Positions 32,440 through 43,700 of a stretch of DNA of 64,000 nt are shown here, one piece after another (position 1 is the stretch's first letter; each line of letters begins with the position of its first letter). The DNA is from Pampus argenteus (taxonomy: Eukaryota > Chordata > Actinopteri > Scombriformes > Stromateidae), in contig CM072863.1 of the NCBI GenBank assembly GCA_036937835.1, positions 1,601,001 through 1,665,000 on the forward strand, read 5' to 3'. The position numbers and the translations under genes were made by a program. The notes beneath the pieces are model-generated. The model did not search any database, was not told the origin of the DNA, and was given only the letters and a program-made list of their open reading frames with translations.

Positions 32440-34658
32440 CAGGGGTGCCCAACCTTTTTTTAACCAAGATCTACTTTTGAAGTTGATGGCATGCCGAGAT
32501 CTACCAAGTCAAGATCAAGGGCCGGGCAATAATTCAAACATGGAGCCGCAATCGCAGATGACACGTAGTTGAGTTTTTATTTGTACAGGAGGAGAATAGG
32601 CAGTATAAATGCACAAAAAATTAGCTGATCAACATGTCACAAATAGGTTGTCCAAAACAGAACTTCAGAGGCACATCGTCTCTCTCTCTCAACCACACAC
32701 ACACACACACCTACAGAAAAGAACACTCCAAAAGGAGGAAGGAGGAGAAGAGAAGTCCAATATTTCAAAATGAAAATTTCACTGGAGAGTGGCAATGGGA
32801 AACCAGCAGTTGGATTTAAATGAATCTGACAGACAGATAAAATACTCCTCTAAGTGTATTGATATGATATGAATATGTCATTCAAGATACTACTACTACT
32901 ACTACTAAAATAATAATAATAATAATAGTAGCCTAATAATAACCATAATAATAATAAACACTTTTCTACCTTAGTACCTTAGTTTATCAGTCAGTGTGGT
33001 TCTGTACTTGGACTTGATTATTTTCATGTGTGAAAAGGCAGACTCACACAAATATGTTGATCCAAAAAGGGTCATATTCAGTGCGCATTGTCTGAGGTTT
33101 GGCTACTTCTCTTCCAGCAGCAGGTTCCAGAAATCGCCAGTTATCCCAGGTGTTGCTCTGCATTTGATCTCAATGTCATTTTTCAGTGTGAGAATTTCAT
33201 CCTCGACAGCACTGGAGTCCAGGCTGAAGAGTGCTACTTTGGGCGCAATGCAATCCACATCAACATTTTCACCAAATGGAAAGCACAGAAACTGAGCAAC
33301 AGGCTCGATGGACGCAAAGTCAGTAAACCGGCGCTCATAACGGGCAAGTTCCACACTGTCTTTGCCCTCACGGCGGAGCTCAGCCTCCAAGTGCGTAAAG
33401 TTCCTGACGTCACACTGTTGCAACCAACAGCAGGCGCAACTTCGTTTTAAAACAGGGGTCTCAAACTCAATTGACCTGGGGGCCGCTGGAGGCAGAGTCT
33501 GGGTAAGGCTGGGCCGCATCAGGATTTCCACAAGAAAAGCGTTTATAAAACATTCAAATGTTCTCAAATGCCTTTATTTTTAACACAAAATAATGAATTA
33601 AATAAACAAATAAAATTAAAAAATGATCATACAGCAGACACAGACGACTGAAGAAACCACATATTAACTGACTGACTGGCTGATTAGAGAAATTAATTAT
33701 ATTTTTATTCAGTTTCAAATGTCTGTATTAATAGTTATTTAACCTTAAACTTTCTGAACATGAATATAACATTAAACCTGAACTGTTCTGAACAAGGCTT
33801 CTCCTGCCTACTTCTTGCTGCTAGAGACCTGCAGCGCTTCTTCTCACATAGGCGAGCCACATTTGGCTTGAGGGAAGAAGCAGTGGAGACCCTCAGTAGG
33901 GCTTGAAGGTGCTCATCAGTAAGTCTGGACCTGTACTTGGACTTGTTGTTTGTTGCCATGGAGACGTCGACCAATATGGACGCTGCTTCATAGTACACAT
34001 AAAGCAGCGAGACGCTGTGGATCCATGTCTGTAAATACGGTGTCAAAACGTCCACTTTTGCCCAGACATGTCTTCTTTTAATGAAGTTTATATTCATTTA
34101 AAAGTCCGTTTTTCATCCTGCGCTTTGCACAGGCTGTGTGTGTGGCCCCTGCGACTCGCACACACGCAGAGAGAGAGAGACGACACTCTTCTTCGTGTCC
34201 TCCGGGGCAGACTTGTAGCGAGGTGGAGCTTTACAGAGCTGGCGTAACTACTATGCTGCAATCCTCCGATGCGGAACGCGGCGTACTACGGTGATTGCGG
34301 GGCCTTGAGAGGGGCTTCACGGCTTCTCCTGCGCGCAGCTGAGCCACCGGACAGCCTTGCCGATGTCCCGCCCACCAGAGCCATATACCTAACCGTGATT
34401 GGTTCATTCAGCTCCGCACACAACAAGTGTAATTCATATCAATTTTGCGGGCCGCACTAACATTAATCTTTCATATTAAGACGGGCCGCAAATTATCGTC
34501 CCGGGGGCCACAGTTGGCCCGGGGCCCGCGAGTTTGAGACCCCTTTTTTAAAAGGTGTTTACCAAACTGTATATTTTTTTTTTTTTGTCATTCGCGATCG
34601 ACTGAAACTCCGCCTGCGATCGACTGGTAGACCGCGATCGACTGGTTGGGCACCCCTG
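32440..34658 (-). mobile_element. hAT transposon (outer) inserted in the C exon of copy 2
   Basis: Terminal inverted repeats start CAGGGGTGCCCAACC and end with its complement. The 8-bp target duplication GTCTAGAT is perfect (32432-32439 and 34659-34666), as expected for hAT. The minus strand holds decayed transposase: RFTDFASIEPVAQFLCFPFG at about 33300 and the C-terminal dimerisation signature STYLCESAFSHMKIIKSKYR near 33040, with an in-frame stop between them. It resembles the Charlie/ZBED5-type group. It contains the second hAT element at 33453-34545. Confidence 0.85.
33453..34545 (-). mobile_element. hAT transposon (inner), nested
   Basis: Terminal repeats CAGGGGTCTCAAACTC and its complement (last base changed), with 8-bp target duplication TTTTAAAA (33445-33452 and 34546-34553). 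The minus strand keeps a transposase C-terminal scrap (NNKSKYRSRLTDEHLQALLR) near 33930. It is a different hAT family from the outer element and is non-autonomous. Confidence 0.85.
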
Positions 34659-35207
34659 GTCTAGATGCACCAAGGTCTCAGTATAAATCTGATGGCTGAT
34701 CTTCTTCTGTGTGGCTACACAGCGGTAGTGGCCAGTTTTGGTCACAGTAGTTTGGAGGGTGATGTCGAAACGGCCTTCTTGATCTGAGAACTGCGTCTTC
34801 TCAGCAGGAAGGACGTTTCCAGCTCTGTCCTGCCACTCTACCTCCGGTTCTGGAGAATGACCTCGGACCTCACACCGCAGCAGAGCCCAGTCCTTTGTTT
34901 CATCAAGTCTCATGATAACTGGCTTTGAAGCAACACCTGTGAACAGAAACAACAGCGTATGAAGAACAATTATAATATTAGAAATGAAACATGTTGTTGT
35001 GTTCATCTCTTCTCTGTGTGTACATGTGGATTATGAAATATAAAAAATACTCTATTGAAAGGTGTGTAAGTCACTTATTGATCAGGGTTTCATTGTGTCA
35101 TTGATAAACATTTGATCAATTTATTTATTATCAGAATGGAAAACTGACCAGTGACGTCATCACAGTCAGGACTCACCTGGGATGTTTTCCGGTGTTCTGT
35201 CTTTTAA

Positions 35208-36557
35208 CCTTTTAAGGCGCGGAGGTTGCATGCGACCCCACATTTACACGTAAAAACAATAAATAAATATACGACATGTTTTCATGTTGACTGTAGACGT
35301 CAACACACACATATTACACCTCGTTTGAAAGCTTAAATGTTCGTTTTTCAACCGATGTAAGCGTCTCCATTTAGGATTCACGACATAAAAACGGCAGCGT
35401 CACACTTTACGGCAGTAGACAGTTAGTAATTTAGCTGCTAGCATGTCTCGCTGCAGTTTAAAGGCTTTTATTGTCTTAATAACTGATATTAATGAGCTAA
35501 CGAGGGCTCGTTTTAAACAACAAACATCCACAGATTAAATCCAGCTCGTATAAATTCAAGTGAGAATAAAAATAATCTGAATAAACGTGAATTATTTACT
35601 TCGTCTAGTTTTAGCGCCGCTCGTCAAACTTCGGAAACTCCGACATTTTAATCAATTTAACTGATCGATAAAAGATTTGACCAATGATGTTGAGTATCAG
35701 TGAAATCAGGAAACGCCCAGCAACAAAACTAGCCAATCCGCATCTTTCTACGACGTAAAGTGACGAACCTTCCAGACTTTTAACTCCATCAGCCAATCAG
35801 AGGAGCGCACCTGCACGCGAGCGCCATGTGTGTTTGATTGACAGCTGCTTTCGTCCAATAGAAACTCTGCACCGTGAAAACACTCTGAGCTTGAAGCCAC
35901 TAAAATGAGCTGCCGGACCATGTATGGAAGTTAATGTAGTTGGACTTTCTGTGGTGCTGAGAGACCCACATCAGAGACAAACTGTTTTATCTGTGAAGGA
36001 GACGCGATTCAATGATAATAAACCTGAAAATCTTTATCTAAATATTAAAAACTTATTTTTATAGAAAACTTTAACATTTAAAGAAACTTTTCAGTGTCGT
36101 TAAATATATTTATCAATATTATTTATTAAGTTTAAAGAAGTTTTAAAGAGCTCTGTCGACATCTGCTGGAGATGCTCATCACTGCTCTTTCTGAAATATC
36201 TCAGAGCCGCTTCTGTCCATCAACCTGAAATCTGGTCCAGATATTAAAGACATGTTGATGGAAATATCCTGTCAATTTCAGCCTGCTAGTCTATATTATG
36301 ACTGGTGTACTGTATGTGAAAATTAAGATAACAGAAAAGAACAAGAAAGCTTCCATGTTTTTCACTTTTATGCTTCACCAAATGACCTGTGTTAGAGCTA
36401 CAAATAAGACTGACTAACTACATGAAACCTTCCACAGTTTACTTTACAGTGATGCGGTGGACGTGGACCAGTTCTTCACCATCACACACTTATGAACTAT
36501 AAAATGTGTCGGCATAAAGAAGCAGGAGCCTACATCACTGTAATGAGCACTAAGAGG
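35208..36557. mobile_element. piggyBac-like non-autonomous element, unit 2
   Basis: 1350 bp flanked by TTAA on both sides (35204-35207, 36558-36561). The ends are CCTTTTAAGGC and, inverted, CCTCTTAGTGC, a weak terminal repeat. No transposase is seen; only short frames. TTAA duplications and CC-starting ends fit the piggyBac group. Confidence 0.6.
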
Positions 36558-38051
36558 TTAATATAGAGCGCTCTGGGTCGGGATCTAAAATGTAAAACAG
36601 AACATATTATGTCAGAATGACAGCGTGATATACATCAAGAACAGATCATCATATTTAAACTGATATTTAAGAAGATGAAACTATTGAGGAAACACAGAGC
36701 AACACATCCACCAGCTGACAGACATGAGGAGGGAAATTTAGTTTGTTCCTTTATTACACTGAAGGTGAAAAGTAAACAGCTACATAGACGTCAGATATGT
36801 TGAATAGAGCGGATCATCTGATGTAGGTCACTCACATATTTGTGGAAATGTTAATAAAAGACTCTAAATGCATCATATATAGACACAGTACCAGTCAACA
36901 TGTGGACGCACCTTCCCATTCATTCAAATGAAGAAGTGTGTCCTTTGACTGGTGCAGTATATAAAGGTTTAGTCCATTCAGTCTAAAGCAGTCAGCCTTT
37001 AAAACTCTTCTAAAACAATACTCACCTACAAACAGTATAATGTGGGACATTTGTCTTCCCGGGAAATTACACGTGTAGCTTCCGTTGTCGGTCATCTTAG
37101 TATTTAGTATTTTTATGGAGGCGTTGCCGGACTTTAATTCATCTTGAAAATGAAAAACTCGACCTTTGAACTGCTCATCTTGACCTGCACGGCCGTTGTT
37201 GTAATGTTTGCCTGCTTCATAGAAGAAAACCTCCGTCTGACCGTCTTTCTTCCAGTCAAACACCATTTTCTCAATGTTCTCCTTGGTGCTGAGGGAGCAG
37301 GGTAAAATAGCGTCGCCTCCTTCTTCCACAGGTACGTGGACACCTGGGCCCGAAAGACATGAAGTCAGATAACACATTCACACCTCAGTTACTCTGAAGC
37401 AGCAGTTTACCAGCAGATTAGACAGATTACAGCGACCTCAACAACCTGATGTGTAAACAGACAACTGTTGCTTCACATGTTGGAGAGAAGGTGAAATGAT
37501 GTCTGTTAATGAGGTTGAACCATTACTGTAACACTGCTGCTCTGATGCTCCAGGTGTATTACACAATCTGTCTACACGCCCAGGTAACAGGTATTACATA
37601 AACAGGTATTTCTACCTGAAATACTGAGAGAGAAGAAGAGGAGACTAAACATTACTAAATGACTAAAAGAAAAAATACAGCTGATATAATCAATAGAAGT
37701 TTAATCATAAACTATTTTGATAATTGATTAATCATTGTGAATATTTTCTGTTTGCAGCTTCGTAATGTGAATATTTCCTGGTTTCTTTAATCCTCTATGA
37801 CAGTAAAGTGAATATCTAATGATGCATCAACATTTTCACTCTGTGATGAATAAGAAATGTTTGACTCCGAGTATTAAAGCAGGTGCTTGAAAGACATTTT
37901 AATGTGTTCATAAATCCATCATCAGTGCTGCAGCTCTCAGTCAGCTTGGATCCAGAGGAAGGCAGCTTCTCACTAACTGTTTTACCTTCTCATGACAGGA
38001 TGGAGACACCCTGCACATCCGCCTGCTCCACCCTCACATCTGCAGCAGCCA

Positions 38052-38265
38052 TGACGTCACATCTGAACTCATGACGTCATACTTCTGACAGTATGCCGTC
38101 TCCTAAATGATCATGAACACGTCAACTCTGAGCAGCTCTATTATGAGACTGTAATGAATCAGAGAGAAGCTGTAATCACATCACGTCACCTGCACCACAC
38201 CTAGATACATATCACTGCACTGATGACTCCTCTACTCTGACGTCACAGTTGCGCTGATGACGTCA
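38052..38265. promoter_or_regulatory. Cluster of four palindromic CRE motifs (TGACGTCA)
   Basis: Perfect 8-bp CREs at 38052-38059, 38072-38079, 38238-38245 and 38258-38265, in intron 1 of copy 2 just downstream of its leader exon. CREs bind CREB/ATF proteins (general knowledge); use here is inferred only. Confidence 0.4.
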
Positions 38266-40672
38266 TCTACCTGCTATATATATGGAGTCATTTTTATTCT
38301 GCATGGATTCACACATTTATCATCTCATCCAATGAACACATGAATTCAGTGTGGTTGTCAGTTGAAGTCATTGGTTTTCTTACCGTTTCCGTCACCAAAC
38401 GTTGTTCCAGACCAAGTCAGGAGAGAAACACACACGAGAGGAAGAAGCTGCATAGCTGTCGATGTCACCTGGAGACCAGACATCACCTGCACATCTATAT
38501 GACGAAGCTTTAACCACACTGACAGCGTCACTGCAGCCAGACACACTTTACTTTCTGTTTTTTAGCACCTGCAGCACATCCGGAACTGGTGTTTCACAAT
38601 AAAAGCGGCATTTCCACATGCTGTATGTGAAGAATATTTATCTTGCAGTAACACTGATATCTCCTCAGGATAGTCTGTCTCCAGGAATATCACCAACTCA
38701 ATGTCTTGTCTGTTAGGACACATGAACAAAGGCAGGAGTTACAGTCCAGTCTTTTATTGTGAAATAGTTTAAACTATCTGAGAAACACAACAAAAGGATG
38801 ATAAATGACAAAATACTCCCTGAGATCAGTGCTTTATGTTCACACTAATGGAGCAGGTTCTCATGTTGCTGGCCTGAGACTGATGGATGGAGTCGTTGTC
38901 AAGGACGACCAGACCGCTGTGGAGGACACGCAGGAGGACAACCAGACAGGCCGAACCACTCCAGAGGACGACCTAGGTGACATCAATGTAGGCTCTGGAG
39001 GCAGGTGATGAAGGTGGGATAACTCCAGAAGACAGGAAACCAGGAAGGCAGCCCCCAGCCGGTCACTGAGCCCAGAACCATAGAAACAGGAAGTGGGCCA
39101 ACAGGAAGCTGGGAGTTGGACCTCCAGAACCACAGGAAGTGTCACCACCAAACACTCAGGAGGCAGAGTCACAGGAAGTTAATGACTGATAACTGATTTA
39201 TAACTGTACATGTTTCTGATCAGTCATCAGCTCTTTACAGGTCGTCAAAAGTCTGTTTCACACCTGAAAAGTCTTCGAGGGTTCGAGGGTCAGACTGAGC
39301 AGTGGCCCCGCCTTATGAAAGTTACAACTAGGTTTTAAATTAGACCTTGTGGATCTAATAATAAGAAATGATATTCATATAAACAGATACTGCATGACGA
39401 TAATCTTAAATCCAGCCTGTACAGTGTCATCACTTTAGTTTCTGATATCAAAGTCTGAACAGACAGAAACATTCAAATCAGTCCCAACATACAGTTTGAC
39501 ATTTTTCATCTTTTATTTAAACGTTTGGATATAATGAAGAAGAAACACCTGAAATTATGAGTTCATGATCAGGTAACAACATAAACATACATGAACTTTC
39601 ATCAATATTCAAATATTACAGTCAACAGTTTATAGTTCAGCATGAAACCTGACAGGTTCTGATTCAACACGTTTAAAATACAAAGAAATATCACATGATC
39701 GATAAAAAGTAAAAAATAAATAAATCACATTTTATTCAAATGTAGCTGCAAACATTCACATCAATTCAAATCATAACAGCAGACTTTAGTTCAGGAAGTC
39801 TTATATTTCTCTTCATGTCCAAGTCAAATAATATTTGTTAACTGGACTGCATCTATATATAATCTATATATATAAATATGCTTATAGAGCTTTTCTATAA
39901 TGGTCCTCATATGGACTGATTACAGACAGCAGCTTCCATGCAGGCTGCTGCTAACTTAACTTGACTTAAAACATCTCTTCATATGCTCGTGTTGTGTTTT
40001 ATATTTCTGAATGCAGTATTTCAGGGCGACTATGTAACATGTGTTCAGGGAATGTGGATGAAAACCAGACTTTTGATTAACTCAGCATATTTACAGCAAT
40101 ATTTATCAAGATGCATGTTCCCTATTAAATAAACCAATTAATGAAATAAACAGAAACAAGTGAACAAACGTCATCAGCAGACAGATCATTGAAACAACGT
40201 TTTTGAACATTTATAGGTTAGTTTGGGGTGTTTTCAAGCCTCTTTTAATGCCACTGTTTGTTTTCTTGTCATTATTTATTTGAATAAATTGTTTATGAGC
40301 TTCCTCTGATATGAGTTAATGAGGTTACATTTGTGGGATTGTGGTTATGGATATAAAACAAGTTTCAGATCAGGCAGCTGAAACTGTTGTGTCCTCTGTG
40401 TTTGGAGCATTTCAGTGTCTCATATTTGATCCAAGTGTTTGCTACACTGCCCCCTGCTGGTCCTGCTGCAGTAAGACAGGAAGCTGAATCTTCATCTCTA
40501 TTTTACAGCTAACAGGTTTCTACAGGCGTCTGTTTCTACTGTTAACCCTAAAAACCAGGCCTCAACTTAAAACACACCCTTTGGATGAATGAAACACGGC
40601 TGAAATGCCCCAACTGCTCCACAAATATCTTCACTCTTTGGGTCTAAAGCTCAAACTGGTCTTGACATAAAT

Positions 40673-40722
<50 letters not shown>

Positions 40723-40796
40723 CATATAAGCGCAGAGACGGTGAACTTTAAGGCACGTGTCAAACTAGAGAAGCTCCTGTTGATCATGTGGACGGG

Positions 40797-43700
40797 TTAC
40801 AAAACACTTGTGTCTGCAGGAGAGAAAACAACAATTATATTAAAGAAAACACAACGTTGGAAACACAAGTTCTCCACTTAATATTCACATCAAGTGTGTT
40901 GTGTCCATTTAACTGATATGTTTGAACTAAAACACACGTAACACATAAATATCTTGTTATGGTGTGTAACTGTTTGTTTGTTCACTGTTGTATTATAATA
41001 AAATAAAAAGTTTTACAGTACAGATGATTAACTGTCAAATTCAAGCCCTGCATTTAAAATATGAAGTGATTCAATAGAAAACATGGAAGGAACTGAATGA
41101 CGTTTAGCTGTAGAAATTAACAACCTACTATGATTCATGTCTTTGAAATATTAATATTTAATGTACTCAATAATCAATAAATGCTGACTGTGGATTTTGC
41201 ATAGATAGCAACAGGAAGTTTTATGTCTGAGAAAATCAAAACAAATGTTAAAACTCTGTAAATGTGACAGATATTAAGAACTTTTGTTGTGTTTTCTGCT
41301 CATTTAAACTCACCATTCTTACGTCTTTGTGACTTGTAACGCTTGACTCCAAGAACAACACCAACAACACCAACAACAACACCAACACCAACTACAAGAG
41401 TACAGAGAACCGAACCAACAACCCATCCAACCGGGAACCCTGAAACAGATGATAAAAGTCGGTGTAACATCAGACTGTAATATGATGCACAGACATCATA
41501 ACCTGCACAAAGAGAACAACTACAGGTGTGCATGCTCCTAAACTCTAACAGCAGTGACACATTAAAACAGCAGTGAAGGACTCTCAGCAGCCTCACTGAT
41601 ATCAGCTTCCATCCTCCTGCTCAGCTACACAGCTCACAGGTTGCTTGTGGTTTTGCTCACAGTAGTGAGGAGGCTCATGTTGTTGTAGCGTCCTCCTGTT
41701 TCTGAGACGTGTTGATCCTCACTAGGAAGGACGTTTCAATCACTGTCCTGTCACTCCACTGGAGGCTTTTTACAGGTGACTTCTGCTGCACTCCTGCTGT
41801 ACCTGAGATGTGTCCATAGTCCAGGTTCTCTACATCCTGAGCCGAGGCTCACGAGTACAAGTCTATGATGGACTCTGGATTCACTCTAGTGAGCACATCT
41901 TCACTTTCTGATAGTTGTTGTCATCACTAGTATTGATAACCCGTGCTAAGATATTCAGTAGCACTAGCTAGCTAACAGAGACTCACACTAGTGTCAAAGA
42001 AAACATATTTCAAATCATGATTTTCAGGGTCATTTTGTACCAGAACAAATGTAAAAAGTTGAGGGACGTCTGAACGTTATATTTTCCTTCATGTTATATT
42101 CAGCGTCCATGTTAAACGTGTTGTTTCATTTACTGGAGAACAATGTGACTTGACAATATTTACACTTTGTGTTTCTGCTGTCAGGAAGCTGCTAGACAGG
42201 AAACTGAATCACACACACCCGACTGTGTTTGAATGCGTCTCCTTTCATGTTGAATGGAGACGTTTGTTTTTTTGTCTTATAATCCCATGAAGGATGAGAC
42301 AGATGTTTGACAGCTAACTAACTAACACACCAGATAGCTAATAAGAGGCTATTTGTCTGTTAGTAAGATGAGTGGAAGCAGATAAACAGTGATGGCAGCT
42401 GGACAACTGAGCAGCCAAACAGGTCAAACCACTGAGTATCTTTTACTACGGACTTAATCTGCTGCTCTGGCCTCTCACCCTTCAACTGCTCAGCTGATCA
42501 CTTTCCCATATCTGACCACTCTCTTGTCACCTTCAGTATCACCCTCTCTCCCTTTATCATCAAGACTCCCCGCCCCATCTCTTTCCGTAACATCAAAAAC
42601 ATTAACATTGACACTCTCTCTGCCTCCCTTGAACATATTCAGATTCCTGACCACCTCCTCTCCCCTGATGAAGTTGTCACTCTCTACAACAATAGTCTAC
42701 AAGACATCCTGAACTGTATTGCTCCTGTTAAAACTCGGTCTGTCACTTTTTCACAAACTGACAACAGAATTTCACAAAATTCAACAGAATCATCAAGCCA
42801 CCTGACTCACTCCCCACCCACCTGTATTCAACTGAAACATGCAATACCTTAATGGACTTTTTCAATGCAAAAATTCACAATATTCACCAACATCTCCAGT
42901 CCAACCCATCTTCTCTCCCCTCCCCTGAATTCTTCCCCCTTTGCCAGATCCTATCCACCTTCCAACTCCCGGAGCCCTCTGAAATATCTGACCTCATCAC
43001 CAAGTCAAAGTCCTCCACCTGTCAGCTTGATCCCCTACCCACAACCCTTGTAAAATCCTGCCTTCCTTCCCTCCTCCCCATCATCTCTGCCATCATCAAC
43101 TCTTCACTTAGCACTGGAACTGTTCCTCCACCCTTCAAAGTTGCTGCTGTTACTCCAATACTTAAGAAACCTGGATCTGACCCTTCTGATTTTAATAACC
43201 TCCGCCCCATTTCCAACCTTCCCTTCATCTCCAAAATATTAGAAAAAATTGTAGTCTCTCAACTCCACTCTCATCTCTCTCACAACCCCCATCTATGAGC
43301 ACTTTCAATCTGGATTTCGCCCCCTACACAGCACTGAAACCGCCCTCATAAAAATTACCAATGATCTTCTCATGGCAGCTGACTTAGGACTACTTTCCAT
43401 CCTCATCCTCCTCGATTTAAGTGCAGCCTTTGACACTATCTCTCACCCCATCCTCCTCCAGAGACTTTCCTCCATTGGCATCACTGACACCCCTTAGACT
43501 GGTTCCACTCATATCTATCTGGTCGTACACAGTTCATACAGCTCAAGTCCTTTAAATCCCAACCCTCCCCTGTTACCTCTGGCGTACCCCAAGGATCAGT
43601 CCTGGGGCCCCTCCTCTTTATCACCTATCTCCTTCCACTTGGCAACATCTTCCGTAAATTTAACATCAATTTCCACTGTTTTGATGACGACACCCAGCTC

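Larger units (their letters stand above)
28508..38453 (-). pseudogene. B7/butyrophilin-like Ig gene, copy 2, C exon split by a hAT element
   Basis: Same layout as copy 1: leader 38453-38384, V 37343-37026, C from 34936, transmembrane 30364-30242, tail 28524-28508. The V domain is clearly different from the other copies (HVPVEEGGDAILPCSLST, DWKKDGQTEVFFYEAG, YTCNFPGRQ) but keeps both cysteines and the tryptophan. The C domain is the VASKP type. A 2.2-kb hAT insertion lies one base before the end of the C exon, moving the splice donor from the exon edge to 32430. Reading through gives about 35 foreign residues and a stop. The gene may be dead, or make a form cut off after the C domain. The other exons remain open. 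Confidence 0.7.
27394..39662 (-). repeat. Tandem unit 2 of the B7-like gene array
   Basis: Longest unit (12.3 kb). It is expanded by an L2-like LINE containing a Penelope-like fragment, by two nested hAT elements and by a 1350-bp piggyBac-like element. It carries the divergent, probably broken gene copy 2. Confidence 0.9.
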
